A stretch of DNA of 64,000 bases from Lumbricus terrestris (taxonomy: Eukaryota; Annelida; Clitellata; Crassiclitellata; Lumbricidae): NCBI GenBank assembly GCA_949752735.1, contig OX457053.1, positions 22,683,318-22,747,317 on the forward strand. Reading direction: 5' to 3'. The notes under the pieces are model-generated. The model searched no databases. It had not been told where the DNA came from and saw only the letters and a list, made by a program, of their open reading frames with translations. Both the position numbers and the translations under genes were made by a program. Positions 33,299 to 44,779 of this stretch are shown here, one piece after another; position 1 is the stretch's first letter, and every line of letters starts with the position of its first letter.

Positions 33299-33613
33299 CA
33301 ACAATTCGTCGTCATCGAACAAGTGCTTGCTGCCGTTCAAAACCGTTGTCTCCGATTCCAACTCCGAAACGCAACCATCGTTCTCGCCGGTCGAACTAGG
33401 AATGCCGGAGTCGAGTGCCGACCGACTTAATCCCTGCGCGTTCATTTCATGTGCCGCACTGTCCTCTTCCGGGCCATTCGTCAAGCCGCAAGTCGGAGGC
33501 AGAAACACGTCCTGGCTGTCCCCACTTTTGCTACGCTTCAAGCGTTGCATACGCGTACAAACCTCGCAACACCAGCATCTGGCATTGTTCATCTTCATCG
33601 CCATGAGGCGCAT
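33299..33613 (-). CDS. Probable first coding exon of the sestrin-like gene
   Basis: Minus strand: an ATG at 33613-33611 directly follows an in-frame TGA, and 105 codons run to donor TTG|GTATGT (phase 0). The phase fits the exon at 29058-29225, about 4.1 kb downstream. Upstream, an acceptor TTTAATTTTCCAG ends at 33674, so 33614-33673 would be 5' UTR. The peptide starts MRLMAMKMNNARCWCCEVC, is then polar and acidic (GLTNGPEEDSAAHEMNAQG, LDSGIPSSTGENDG) and ends HLFDDDELL. Sestrin N-termini are variable and disordered, so assignment rests on strand, spacing and phase, not on homology. In-frame Met codons at positions 1, 4, 6 and 8 leave the exact start open. Confidence 0.5.
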
Positions 33614-33673
33614 TCACCGTTGTCTTTTCCGCAGAGTGGTCTCTCGCAGGCGTCCAGGTATTCCGCGTAATTC
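33614..33673 (-). other. Predicted 5' UTR part of the sestrin-like first coding exon
   Basis: Lies between the candidate acceptor (AG at 33675-33674) and the ATG at 33613. All three frames from the acceptor hit a stop before any long ORF, consistent with UTR. Confidence 0.4.
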
Positions 33674-35129
33674 CTGGAAAATTAAATTGGAATAGAGCGA
33701 TCGGAAATTCTGAAATCGGAACTCAGTCTAATATAATTCAGTAAACAACCCTCCTCAAACGAATAGATGTGGAATTTTACTAAATAGGCTACCGTAGTGG
33801 AGAGAATTTATAGTCCACTTTGTCATTGGATAATTAATTGGCAGTCCAAAGGGTTACAGGTGAGTCAGTCTGTACACTTAGGTGGACTCGAAGTCAAGGT
33901 TAGCTAAGTATGAGAAGTATGAGACCACGTTGTCATTTTAAGCCCACAGTGCAATAATTCATAGAGACCAAAAACCTTTGTTATTCAATATTTGTGCGAA
34001 GCAATGGTGTAGCAATATGTTCAAATCTACCTCAAGCCACTCTGTACCGACCCTGGACAAGTTGTTCACTCCACAATTGTCTATGATGAAGGCAACGGGA
34101 AACTACCTCACTCATCTCATCCACGATGTGGCTTAAAAGCAAATGGATATGCTATCCAGTAGAGAACTCATCATCATCATCATCATCATCATCGTCGTCG
34201 TCGTCATATTTCAATAATTGCAAAAGTTCTGTCAACCTGTAACACAATACCTCCCACCCCCAACCCATCACATCAAAGGACACAGACAATTGTGCATTAT
34301 TAACCTTGGAGTCCGTTACTAATATAACAATCTGCTGGCAATATATGCTCATTGGTCTCGTTTTTGGTGCATGATTTACGGCCCAGGCTCCCCGCCCCTT
34401 GCCCTGCAAGCCCATGGCGTCCAGTTACCAGTTGACAGACATATAATATGGGACATCGAACATATAGACCAGCCTCATATTTCGTAAAACTTCAAGCAAC
34501 TTTAACATAAGTTTCAGCATGCTTGTATAATTGTGTGTGTATGCTGCATAAACTGCCAATTATTTACATATTTATCTTACAGTAATTAAAATTAACTTTG
34601 CTTTTAAATATGACACACTCAATTTCATCAACTTCCATTTCGGTACAAAATATCAATAACACAGTACAAATTACAATGCGATGATCATTATAGATGATCA
34701 TTATTGTAGACTTTTTTTCGCTTGGTCTCGGCCGGGAGCGCCTCTGAGTAGGTACCTTGAAGGGGCGCTAAATAAATTATGATTCATTAATTATATCAAC
34801 CTCAATTCAACCCACCTCCCTACTATATCAGGCCCCTATTAAGCAAATTGCAAATAGCTTTACGAAAATTGCGAAATACATTTCTAACAAACGAATAATT
34901 GAGGAAAGGTTCTTTGAATAAACACAAGACTATATATATAGAGACCACGCATGCAACGTTGTTCAAGAATTTGAATTTGAAAGGCATGTTAGAGCCCAAG
35001 CTATCATCGTAAGCTTAGTGGACTTGAGGAATAGTTGAGGAATTGCTCATGAAAAACCTGGTGCTTTGCTATTATTTTCCAAAGTAGATTGCAATGGTTT
35101 GGATGTATGTATGCATGTAAGGTATGTAT
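33674..35129. other. Unique region with a decayed SINE and a LINE tail
   Basis: About 33993-34135 resembles a worn SINE family 1 copy (CAATGGTGTAGCA, TTCAAATCTACCTCAAGCCA, GGACAAGTTGTTCACT). A CAT run lies at 34168-34205. At 34728-34785 is a LINE/SINE tail (GGGAGCGCCTCTGAGTAGG, CTTGAAGGGGCGCTAAATAA). Otherwise nothing recognised. Confidence 0.5.
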
Positions 35130-35308
35130 GAGCACTTGTTATAGTGCCTCTTCAAGGTTACTACTCAGAGGCGCTCCCGACTACAGCGCAGACACTGAAT
35201 CGAAGTTTCACGCCGAAGCATATGAGCAATTGTGGCTTGAGATCGATTCGAACCTGCAACCTTCCGGCTCTAAGGCACCGAACATACCCTTGTACACCAA
35301 CGCGTCCC
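35130..35308 (-). mobile_element. SINE family 1, copy g (shortened)
   Basis: Reverse copy with tail TACTCAGAGGCGCTCCCGAC, B-box region GATTCGAACCTGCAACC and head ACACCAACGCGTCCC. The central part between CAATTG and CTTGAG is deleted. Confidence 0.85.
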
Positions 35309-37154
35309 AATGCACATTCACCGTTTTTAAGAAGATGAAGAAACTGTTACACGTTACATATCAAACATCACATGTTAACCGGAGTAACTCTAATATGTTC
35401 TGAATATCCTCTTAACCAATTTGAACTCCTGATATGTTGTCGCATGTTCTGTTCAGGTACAACGATTGCCCTAGCCATTCCAATCAGGGGTGGTCATACT
35501 TCTACTCCAACTTTCATCGATAAATTAAATTACAATAATAGGTGCAGCCTTTGGAAAAAAATTGTAGTACACCCCACCGGAACCGTGCCTCGATCAGAAT
35601 GTTCGCTTCCACTAGTAAATTAGAATCGAAAAGCGTAGTCGATTCACTCAAATTCACGCAAATCAATCGTGACAGAACGTATGCTGAAGTTTAATCTAGT
35701 TTGAAGCTTACTTACATACTTACATACTTATAAAAATCTCCTGCAATGTTACATCAGCTGACAGCTCTACATTGACCGGGTGAACATTAGTCCCAGGGTG
35801 AACATTACTTTAGCGAAGTAGCAGCAACAAACCTGCTCACCTAAACTTGATTTTTCTTCCACCAAACTTCTCTCAGCTGTAAACCGAGCTTGCAGATATT
35901 ACTATTACTTTATGTTACTCAAAGAATCCGATTATTTTCTGAAAACAAAACTCTGTTCAAGTCGTTCGACAACAAAAGCTATAAATCGCCTTCAGCAAAT
36001 AAGCGGCTTCTGACCTGACACAGTTATTTCGACCAATCAGCGAACGCGGTGCCAAATGCCTCACTTCCCATTGGCTCTGTGTTGGTTCAATGACCTGGTT
36101 TTTGATGAAGTTGCTATTTATTAGACCAATCACACTGGACCAACTAAAGGCCACTCCAGATCTATTTTAATCAACCTTGTAATTATCGGCGTTCAGTGTA
36201 ATTATTTATTAATATTTTTTTTTTCCTCAACCAAAACAACACACAAACATGATACAATTATGGCAGTGAATAATACATTAACATGAATTTGGTGAAGAGG
36301 GGGGAGACCCAGAAGGGATGTAAAATCCCGCTAATAGGGCCACCCATAATTCATGTAAAATATAAAAGAAAAAACATGACAGAACATTCAATTGCAGGAA
36401 TAAAAAAAATGATGAGGAAGAGAGAAAAACAAATTAAGCAATCGACATTTCTGTATATAACGAGAAAAAAAAATTATCGGCGTTCAGCAGAAATCTTCTA
36501 GAGCTATTAAATTTTAAGCTCACTGTAATTACCAATTAAATTGGCCCACCTTTAAAAGTTTGAAACGGGAAAAGCTATACGTGAACGCTAATGAGACTAA
36601 TCCCACAAAAAATATTCCAAAAACATGAGCGCGGAATCTTACTATGATGCGTTAAGTCAGCTAAAAATAACGCGCAAACGCATAGCACGGTGCGTTTTGC
36701 TTTAAAAGTTATATATTTACTTACTTACTTACTTGCTGCGACCGGTTTTCGCGTTTAGGAATACATTTTAAAAATGTCTGGAGGAGCCAGCTGGAAATCG
36801 CTTGGCCTTGAAACCCTGGATGAACTAGAAATCATCACAAACGCCCCTTCGCCCGATAATTGGACGTTCGGGAACAACAGCTTGGCCTAAACTTAGTCCC
36901 TCTCGCTTGGCGTTTATATTAGGCCGCGCTCTGGACCCGCCAGATGGCATTCCTTCGTTTATAGGTACACAAAGTACGACTTATATAGCGCCGAACGGAG
37001 ATAATGAAAACTGTTGTCGACGTCATAACAAAAGCGAGCTTGCCCCGCAGCTGTTCTAAGGACCAACGGCAAATCTAAAACACACCTAATCTTTCGCCGA
37101 AGAGGTTTGGGCTATAATAGGCTAATATTTGGGCCATTAACCTGACCATAAGCC
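35309..37154. other. Unique region
   Basis: Contains short ACTTACTTAC runs (35705-35730, 36717-36735) like those at LINE 3' ends, and the repeated GGTGAACATTA phrase (35780, 35800). No exon is convincing; a 38-codon open stretch at 36774-36890 has no support. Confidence 0.4.
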
Positions 37155-37162
37155 CAAGTACT

Positions 37163-37221
37163 TAGGGTTGCCAGGTTGCCTTCAGGAAATTACCGGACAA
37201 TTGCCATCACGTTACGGAGCC

Positions 37222-37284
<63 letters not shown>

Positions 37285-37810
37285 ATATATTTATGTATAT
37301 GTATATATGTGTGCATATATTTATGTGTGTATATATATATGTGTGTGCGTGTACGCGATGGAGGGTAAGGGGGGCGGAGGAGCGGGGTGAGACGTTGCGG
37401 GGGGCGAAAGCCGATATTTCTCGGGCAACATCGGGTAATTCAGCTAGTATATATATACATATATTACATACGGTGCCGGAGACTGTTTGAAAGTTGCAAT
37501 GTGGAAACTCAGCCAAGTGCAGACCTATAAATCTATAGGGTGGATAAAATTATGCATAGGCCTATCTAGTGGCTGATTTTAAAATTTGGCGCAAAGACGA
37601 TCAATGACTGAATTCGGATATTAAACAATATTAAAAACACATTTAACAATTTTATCACTCAGTAGTCTCAGTTCCATCATATAGATAACCCAGTTGACCT
37701 ATACACATGCAAGGCAAAATGTGAACGGATCATTAGGACGCGAATTAATCTTTGTACTCGAAACAATAATAATTACTCAGTGTGGGGTTTATAGGACAGG
37801 CTTGAAATAC

Positions 37811-37901
<91 letters not shown>

Positions 37902-38409
37902 TAGAGTGGCAGATTGGCACAGTTAGAGAGAGACAGAAACAGACAGAGATAGAAAGGCAGATAAGCACAAACAAATTGCAAGCGTCCGTGTTTAAGGGAA
38001 AAGAGGAGATAGACATACAAAGAGGGAGAGATCAATTGTGCTGAGAGAGACAGACAGTCTGAGACAGACGAAAAACAGACAGACAGACATGCAGACAGAG
38101 AGATATGGCATTATAAACACGGAGATTCGGTTCAATTGCGACCTGAACTCTGTGTCAACCGTCCAACTTTATGCACAAGGTATAAAGTATGATCCGTGCA
38201 TCATTTTCTCTGCTACACAAGGCAATCCATTTGACGTTGGAAAATCGTAAGCCCCAGGAGACAATTAACACTGCAAGTAACCAACACTTGTTGCTAGCAA
38301 TAATTATTTACCGGACACAGCCATGTCCGGTAATGTCTGAAATTTCTGACCGGACAGTTTGTGTAAATACCGGACTGTCCGGTTCATTACCGGACGCCTG
38401 GCAACCCTA
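37163..38409. mobile_element. hAT-type element, family F
   Basis: 1,247 bp with perfect 13-bp inverted ends TAGGGTTGCCAGG and a perfect 8-bp duplication CAAGTACT (37155-37162, 38410-38417). Sub-terminal TACCGGAC motifs occur near the left end and five times near the right end (38309-38398). TA/TG (37227-37285) and GA (37814-37900) microsatellites lie inside. No transposase recognised. Confidence 0.92.
37814..37900. repeat. GA microsatellite inside the family F element
   Basis: About 43 GA dinucleotides, followed by GACAGA-rich DNA to about 38100. Confidence 0.97.
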
Positions 38410-38539
38410 CAAGTACTCGATCGATCGGCAGTTACCTTGAAGTGTAGGCTAATTCGCTATGCACTTGGTTAGATGCATTAATATTTTTCAGTGATACGGG
38501 CAGATAGGTTAGCAAAGAGTTAAGAGTATGAAAAAATCT

Positions 38540-38612
38540 GGTGCGCGATGGCATATAGTGGTAAGCGTTAGACCGTCAATCTACAGGTCGGGAGTTCAAA
38601 TCCATTCAGGAA
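38540..38612 (+). other. tRNA-like relic
   Basis: About 73 nt with A-box-like TGGCATATAGTGG and B-box-like GAGTTCAAATCC at tRNA spacing. Stem pairing is poor, so it may be a SINE head. Confidence 0.4.
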
Positions 38613-38640
38613 ATTTTCTAGAGAATTATATTATTCAGTT

Positions 38641-39140
38641 GGGAGGGGGACCGTTAGCGCGTTGGATAAGACACAGCTAGCCTAGCATGGAGATCAACGG
38701 ACCCGAGTTCGAGCCCTGTATGGCGGACGTGCTTTGTAGGTTTCTACTAGCGCCGTGTTTTGCAGGCTGTCGGTTGAGTTAGTAGCTAAGGTTTAGCCTA
38801 CGTCTTCTGTCTTTTGGGTTCTTGTGAATAATGTTTCAATTGCATAACTGTAGGCTACAGGGGCGGATCCAGGAAGGGGCCAATCCGGCCATGCCCCTCC
38901 CCATTTAGAAATTCATTTATTTCTTACCAGCTGTTTTTGCTCGGAAAGTTGACGTGCCCTCTCCCCCCCATTAATAGTTCCGTAGACCCCTCCCACGCCC
39001 ACGAGTTCCGTGCAGGAGCCCGAAAATGTTGACCCCTCCCACCCTTCGAAAATTTCTGTATCCGCCCTTGGTAGGCTACACTGTAACCGGATGCGGTCTG
39101 TCAACCGGTTTGTTCAATAAAGAATATTATTATTATTATT
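38641..39140 (+). mobile_element. SINE family 2, copy b, interrupted by a MITE
   Basis: Head GGACCGTTAGCGCGTTGG, B-box-like GAGTTCGAGCCC, body GCTTTGTAGG and AGCGCCGTGTTTTGCAGG, then after the 213-bp MITE ACTGTAACCGG and CAACCGGTTTGTTCAATAAA, ending in ATT repeats. Same layout as 18694-18960. Confidence 0.83.
38858..39070. mobile_element. hAT-type MITE, family C
   Basis: 213 bp with ends CA(G/A)GGGCGGAT(C/A)CAG inverted and a perfect 8-bp duplication GTAGGCTA (38850-38857, 39071-39078). Removing it rejoins the SINE family 2 sequence. Confidence 0.92.
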
Positions 39141-39231
39141 CCACCAGCGCCCAATAATAACCAACTAGGCTAGCTATTGTGTACACCGATCGACTGTACA
39201 CTGCCGATGGAAGGAGAAGACGGCGAGGGAA

Positions 39232-39489
39232 CATAGGCGGAGACCTGGGCCGAGAATTGGGGGGGGACGGAAAGACGCGAGATTTTCCGGAAAATTTCTG
39301 ACGACCGGCGAAATCTCGGAAAAATTTCCGCCCAAATCGCGACGAAATTTTCTATTTTCGCCGCCAAAAAAGTTCATGGCCTTTTTTAGTCTTGACGCTC
39401 AACGATTGGGGGGACAAATGCATGGGCCGTCCCCCCAACACTTTTATTGGGGGACCGTCCCCCTGTCCCCCCCTAGGTCTCCGCCCATG
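39232..39489. mobile_element. hAT-type MITE, family D, copy 1
   Basis: 258 bp, inverted ends CAT(A/G)GGCGGAGACCT, perfect 8-bp duplication CGAGGGAA (39224-39231, 39490-39497). The interior is C/G-run rich (GGGGGACCGTCCCCC) and shares TTTCTGACGACC with family B. Confidence 0.93.
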
Positions 39490-39630
39490 CGAGGGAAAGG
39501 ACTGCAGGCCACCCGCTCTAATAAACCGAGGTTTAAAAGAAGTTGCTAAAACTTCATAGGCTATCCAAGGATGCTTGATGGATACAAGTATTTTAAAGAG
39601 ACAACTCTTCTCTTTCTTCCTAAATGTGGG

Positions 39631-40464
39631 GGTACAGCCAGTGTTTTATAAAGTGCAAAAAAGGAAGTGCCTGGATGCCCCTCACCTTTTCAGTGTGTGC
39701 TACCCAAATAAGTGGCAGGACGGCATTCAGAGTTGAAAATAAGTGCATGGACGCCGTCGATGACCGTCCTGTCACAATTTATAAGCCCTGCATGGCGACT
39801 GGGTACAGCAAATAGAGGGTGATACGTACATTTCGTACCCTCTAGTTCTTCTTTTCTCCTCCGTCCGGCCGCGCCGACGATGAGGCCTTTACACAGCGGT
39901 CAAAGTGGTTGGGTGAGCAGTGGGAACGCTGACATGGTTTGATTGGGAACTCCCATGTTTTCAGGCCGGGCTCCATCCATGGTGAGTAGTGGGAACGCAA
40001 GCAGAGACATTTGAGAGAAGTGTGGGAACGCCGTTCCCACGCGTTCCCACCCACTTTAAACACTGCTTTTACATGACGTTAATCATCATGTAAAAGTTTC
40101 TTGGTCCTTTTGCCAGGCGGTGACCATTCCTCTCCTGGTAGGGTAAGGAGGCCGTTCGGTCCTATTGGACCTCTTCCACCCTTAGGTGTCCTTCCAGCAC
40201 CTGCCTCCTGCGTTGGTCAGCTGTTTCATGATTCTTGGCGAGCCTGTCCATCGTCCACCTCGCGTGACGCCCTAGGAGGTCCTTCGGCCGAGTCCTTCTC
40301 TCCTGATGGCATAGCCTCACCAAGCATTCCCCTATTTGTCTGTTCACTTCCCATCGGACCCACCCCCACCGCGTTGAGGTGCAGGTCGGACTTGGGGGAC
40401 ATACACTGAAAAAGTGAGGAGCGTCCAGGCACTTCCTTTTTTCACTTTGAGCACTGGCTGTACC
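39631..40464. mobile_element. Inverted-repeat-bounded element of unknown type
   Basis: The left arm (39631 to about 39710) and right arm (about 40386-40464) are inverted copies: GGTACAGCCAGTG, AAAAAAGGAAGTGCCTGGA and TTTTTCAGTGT match. No target duplication is visible, so the borders are uncertain. It contains the family E MITE. Open frames on the minus strand at 40162-40500 are not recognised. Confidence 0.65.
39894..40065. mobile_element. hAT-type MITE, family E
   Basis: 172 bp; ends CAG(C/T)G-TTAAAGTGGGTGGG-type (about 15 of 20 identical) inverted; target duplication CCTTTACA / CTTTTACA (7 of 8). GTGGGAACG is repeated inside. Confidence 0.75.
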
Positions 40465-40467
40465 ATC

Positions 40468-41150
40468 TAGTATATAGACGCAAATAATTATTATTGTCAA
40501 CGGGATGCGCTCTGGGGCTTCCTGCGGCGTTTATCAGGCACTTATAAGTAAAACCGGGTCGCCTTACAAGGTCAGGTCAACCAAAGGTGTTTATGCGGAA
40601 AAGTCGGTCAAATGGAATTTGCAGATAACCAATAAATCATCGCCGCCGCCGCTTGTTTGTTAAACGCATCGCATAACAACATCGTTCAACACAGGATTTA
40701 AAAACGAAGACAGATCTCAACTTCGTCATTGTTCGTGCTCTGAGAGTGCCAGTCTCAAGATAGCCGGGATCAAGGAGGGGTAAACGTGTATAGGCTACTG
40801 TTTTTGCGTCGTAAATTATTCGCCATTTTGTTGCTCGAATGCAAGTAGGACTGACGAAAAGAATTATTGTTGCAAAACAGAAGTCGTCCTGATAAAAATA
40901 ATTTTTACTTAAATAGAAGTGCGATATAGGCTGTATGAAAAAATATCACTGAAATTGAAGCTGGATAGATGAACAATAAATTTAATTAAATAGATACTGT
41001 ATTGATGAAAAATAATTGTTGCCTAAAATAGAAGCGGGATCGATCGACGAAACGAATAGCCTATACTTGCCTAAACAGAGGCTATAGATGGATGAGAAAA
41101 ATTCATGCAAAGCTAGAAGTTAGAATGATTAAAAATAATAGCGGTGCGAA
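40468..41150. other. Unique region
   Basis: No gene or transposon end recognised. AT-rich with repeated phrases (GAAAAATAATTGTTGC, AATAGAAG) that suggest an old tandem repeat at 40850-41110. Confidence 0.4.
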
Positions 41151-41361
41151 CAGTGGGGGCGCCAGGATTTTAATTTGGGGGGGCTGAAGCCTCGTGGAGG
41201 AAATTTACAATTACATCCGCCAAAATTTCTGACGACCTTTTTAGTCATCTGGTCGAAAATCCTTGTGGAAATATTTCAATGTAACAAACCGGATGGACTT
41301 TTAAGGGGGCTTAACCTTTTATAGGGGGGCTTAGCCCCTAGCCCCCATAACGCCGCCACTG
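41151..41361. mobile_element. hAT-type MITE, family B, copy 3
   Basis: 211 bp; ends CAGTGG(G/C)GGCG inverted; imperfect duplication GGTGCGAA / GGTGGAAC. The interior closely follows copy 1 (TTTCTGACGACC, GGAAATATTTCA, GGGGGCTTA). Confidence 0.88.
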
Positions 41362-41937
41362 GGTGGAACGAGCGACTAATTTACGACGCTAAATTGCACG
41401 TTTTCCCATGCTGTTACTTTTAGAACCGTATCTAACAGCTGAATAGGTATCTTAAATTGGGTTGTCACCCAGTCAAACGGAAAGCAGTAGTGAAGAGTTT
41501 TTCATCCCATAGGCTACACTCATTGAAAATGCGCCGATGCGTGACCATAGTAGCTGCCAGCACGGTCCGTACACAGGGCTTTAAATGGCATCGCAACAGC
41601 AGGGCATGCGAGGGTAAATCCTCTTGTAAAAAAGGAATTTATACCCTGGCCGTTGCCTTGTCAGTAGCAGAGAAAATTATTCGGGGCATAAATCACCCGT
41701 GCACTCGATCATTGCTTCTATATGGCTGTGCTGGCTGGATAAGAACTGCTTTAAAAAATGTCTGGTGCCAGTGACGCCGACTCTGAGTGAGGTATGCCTC
41801 AAGTTCATCGAGAATTCGCAGATTCGAGGCCAAAATGATGAGGCGCTGTAACATCCGTGTTCACATAATTACATCTACAACACAGTTTAAATAGACAGTC
41901 ACGATCCGTAATGTCACAGAAGAACTAGAAAAGAAAC
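41362..41937. other. Unique region
   Basis: A 105-codon open stretch (41457-41774) on the plus strand has no recognised motif, conservation clue or splice context. Confidence 0.3.
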
Positions 41938-41945
41938 AATTATAG

Positions 41946-42211
41946 CAGTGGCGACGCCAGGGCTTCAGTTTAGGGGGAGGGCTGAAGCCCCGCGGATGAA
42001 ATCTTCCATTTTCACCCGCCAGAATTTCTGATGACCTTTTCTTAGTCGTCCGACCGAAATCTCGTGTGGTTTTCCCCCATTTTTAGCGAGCTTATCGTGG
42101 GAATATTTCACTTTTAAGCTTACATGTCAAAAAACCTGGATAGACATTTTTAGGGGGCTTAGCTGTTAATAGGGGGTTAGCCCACTAGCCCACCCCCTAG
42201 CGCCGCCACTG
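41946..42211. mobile_element. hAT-type MITE, family B, copy 4
   Basis: 266 bp; ends CAGTGGCG(A/G)CGC inverted; perfect 8-bp duplication AATTATAG (41938-41945, 42212-42219). Confidence 0.93.
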
Positions 42212-44190
42212 AATTATAGTCTCTTCACGAGATACAGAAGCAAATACAAATTGCCAGCGACGCCATTATTTCTTAGTCTCGGCTATATTAATTGGAACCA
42301 CAAGGTAAATCTTCTCGGTCCCTGTCTGACATCAAACGGACCGCTATCCCATGCAGCCCCTGGCGGTGACAATATAGCGTGAATTACTAGCGACTTCATT
42401 TCCTAACATCGTCCTACGAGGACGAGTGGTAGGCCTAAGTCTTCTCCCTTGCCTTGCAATCTTCTCACCTACACAGCATGGTTAATGTGCTCACTGCTGA
42501 GTTCACTTGGGGCGCGCCTGGAGCGGATATATATATTGTTTCCGTGGCGAGGAGTTGAACCCCGATCTCTCATCTGACAGCCCACAACAGTATCCTGCTT
42601 TACGTTACCTAACTGTATCACTGGATAACGTTTTGGACCATCAGTCCGGGGTTCCAATCTCCCCCTCCAGGGATTTCTATATAACATAAAAATAGCCTGC
42701 GTGCAATGACCGCATTGGCCTGAAGTGACGTCATCCCACGTGACCGAGGTGATATAGAAACCGTGGTCGTCTCACTACTGTCGGTTCAAATCTCAGCCAA
42801 GGATGGTAGACAGATGATTTAGAATATCTGCTCCCGCACCCCCCGGGTCCCCCGCCCCACCCCCTCCCGCCCCTTGGCAAACTCAGCCCTACTGAGCATG
42901 TTGACCGTGCGCCGTCGGTGGAGGGTCCTCAGGGAAGGTGGGCGGTGAGGGTAAGGATTGGCCTTATGGGCCGAGGCTGAGAAAATGAAGTTGCTTATAC
43001 TTCGTGTGTACCGGCAATGGCTCCTGCTTCAGGGCTGGCTTAAGCGAGTGATTGCTTTTGTTCTACATTAACATAATATGTTAATATAGAACAAGAGCAA
43101 GCAAGCAAGGATTATAATATATTTCTTGCCCAACCTCTTTATACTTATCTTACCTGACTTATCTAGCCATATCTTGCCTTACCGCACTTTGCATAATATA
43201 GACTTAAGGCCTATCTTTATATTCTAACTTGCCGGCAAATTGAAGAGGACTAAGCTTATATTAAGCGGAATTAAACTATCCTCTTTTAATTCTACAATGA
43301 GAGCCGGTTTCAACAAGGTGCGATTTGACGATGCAACCAGCGATAAAGTGTAAACCGCACGCGGATGAATACGATGTCAAACGGGGAGAAATTTCAAGTC
43401 AAGAGCGTTACGAATATTTCAGTTATTATCTGCGTCAACAGGGACCCCGTCATCAACCACAGGGGCAAAAAAAACAACAACAACGCAGAACATCTAGAAC
43501 TTACTTCCTTGAACCGCATAATATTGATTTTCAACATCGGCCACCTGGCGGCCAGTAAGGAGAAACGACCAATCGATTGCGTGGTTGAGAATGAGGCTTT
43601 CGCACTTTGACCGAGATCGGCCTATCCGACGTTGTTGCTTCTTTTGGCTGCTGCTGTTGACTCTGTAGCCTATAGTATAGCCTAACCTTGACTTGTACTT
43701 TTTGGACCAAAAAGCCTAAGAGACTATTCTTAGTCAGCGACAACTTATTCACGACTATCGCATTTCAAACTCTTGACTCCTCCTATTTCGTATTTTGACT
43801 TGCGACAACCTTTTTAGATTGATGACGCGGGCATTACTGACATTAGTATAAAGGCGCTATAAAAGTATTTTGGTTAGTTTAGGCCTATAGCCTAGTCGAT
43901 CGACCAAATTAATGTAGAGCGGACTTGGGATTAGTTTAGGCGGGATTAGATTAGGCGTTTGCAATAGCAGTGGCATTACCGCATTGGTTACACTAGCAGT
44001 GCAATACTCTTAGTAGCACTGTAGCAGTAGTAGTATTACCACCGTATGGTAGTAAGCTACTAGCAGTCGAGTGGGAGGTTGTTCTCGGTTTTTGAACACC
44101 AACCGATATGTATGGAATAATGTAGAAACTAACAATGCATTTACTAACACACGATCTAAGAACAAAGAGGGATTTAATTTTGGAGCTCAT
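42212..44190. other. Unique region with a tRNA-like relic
   Basis: At 42737-42801 a tRNA-like stretch ends in GGTTCAAATCTCAGCC. Overlapping open stretches at 43325-43610 have no recognised family. GTAGTAGTA-type triplets lie near 44025. Confidence 0.4.
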
Positions 44191-44201
44191 CTATTTAATC
44201 A

Positions 44202-44485
44202 TCATCAGCAGCAGCAGTAGCAGCATCAGCATCATGAAGAAAAAGAAAAAAAGAAGAAGAAGAAGAAGAAGAAGAAGAAGAAGAAGAAGAACATAGAAGA
44301 GGAAGAGGAGGAGGAGGAGGAGGAGGAGGAGGAGGAGGAGGAGGAGGAGGAGGAAAAGGAGGAAGAGGAGGTGGAGGAGGAGGAGGAGGAGGAAGAGGAG
44401 GTGGAGGAGGAGGAGGAGGAGGAGGAGGAAGAGGAAGACGAAAACGACGGCGGCGACGACGACGACGACGATGATGATGGTATGG
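44202..44485. repeat. Compound trinucleotide repeat (CAG, AAG, GAG, GAC)
   Basis: CAGCAG, then AAGAAG (44251-44290), about 130 bp of GAG with AAG/GTG breaks, then GACGAC and GATGAT. The Pro/Ser-rich open frame opposite is a by-product. Confidence 0.95.
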
Positions 44486-44779
44486 AAGGTGCTTTAAGCA
44501 GTTAATTCGGTTGCTTGCCAGCCTGCTCAAAATTGAGTAACCCGCCCCACCTCCACCCCAACCCCATACACAATCCTGGCTACGGGTTTGATATATGCCC
44601 AAGGACCCGACGACTTTTAGGGACCCGGATGCCACAAATCAGTGTTTAATTTAGTTCCCCTTGCTTTGGGAATTCAGATTTCTGCTGGGTGGTGGAGGTA
44701 GAGGAAAACCCATCGTTTGGCGGATAAGCCTATTCTGCATGGAATTGTAATCTTTTCTAGTTTTAGCGTTCTAAATTAT

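Noticed and set aside
32525..33315. Ser/His/Leu/Thr repeat extension of the 33.3-kb exon
   Set aside because: It is translation of the GAGT microsatellite beyond a good splice donor at 33298-33297.
36774..36890. 38-codon ORF starting MSGGASWKSLGLE
   Set aside because: Short, without homology or splice or promoter context; cannot be separated from chance.
38540..38612. Functional tRNA gene
   Set aside because: Box-like motifs are present but the acceptor and anticodon stems do not pair; more likely a SINE head or pseudogene. The same applies to 17963-18030 and 42737-42801.
41457..41774. 105-codon ORF on the plus strand
   Set aside because: No motif, no family, no splice sites, ordinary composition.
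43325..43610. Two overlapping ORFs of about 80 codons
   Set aside because: Neither shows domain features; upstream ATG frames close quickly.
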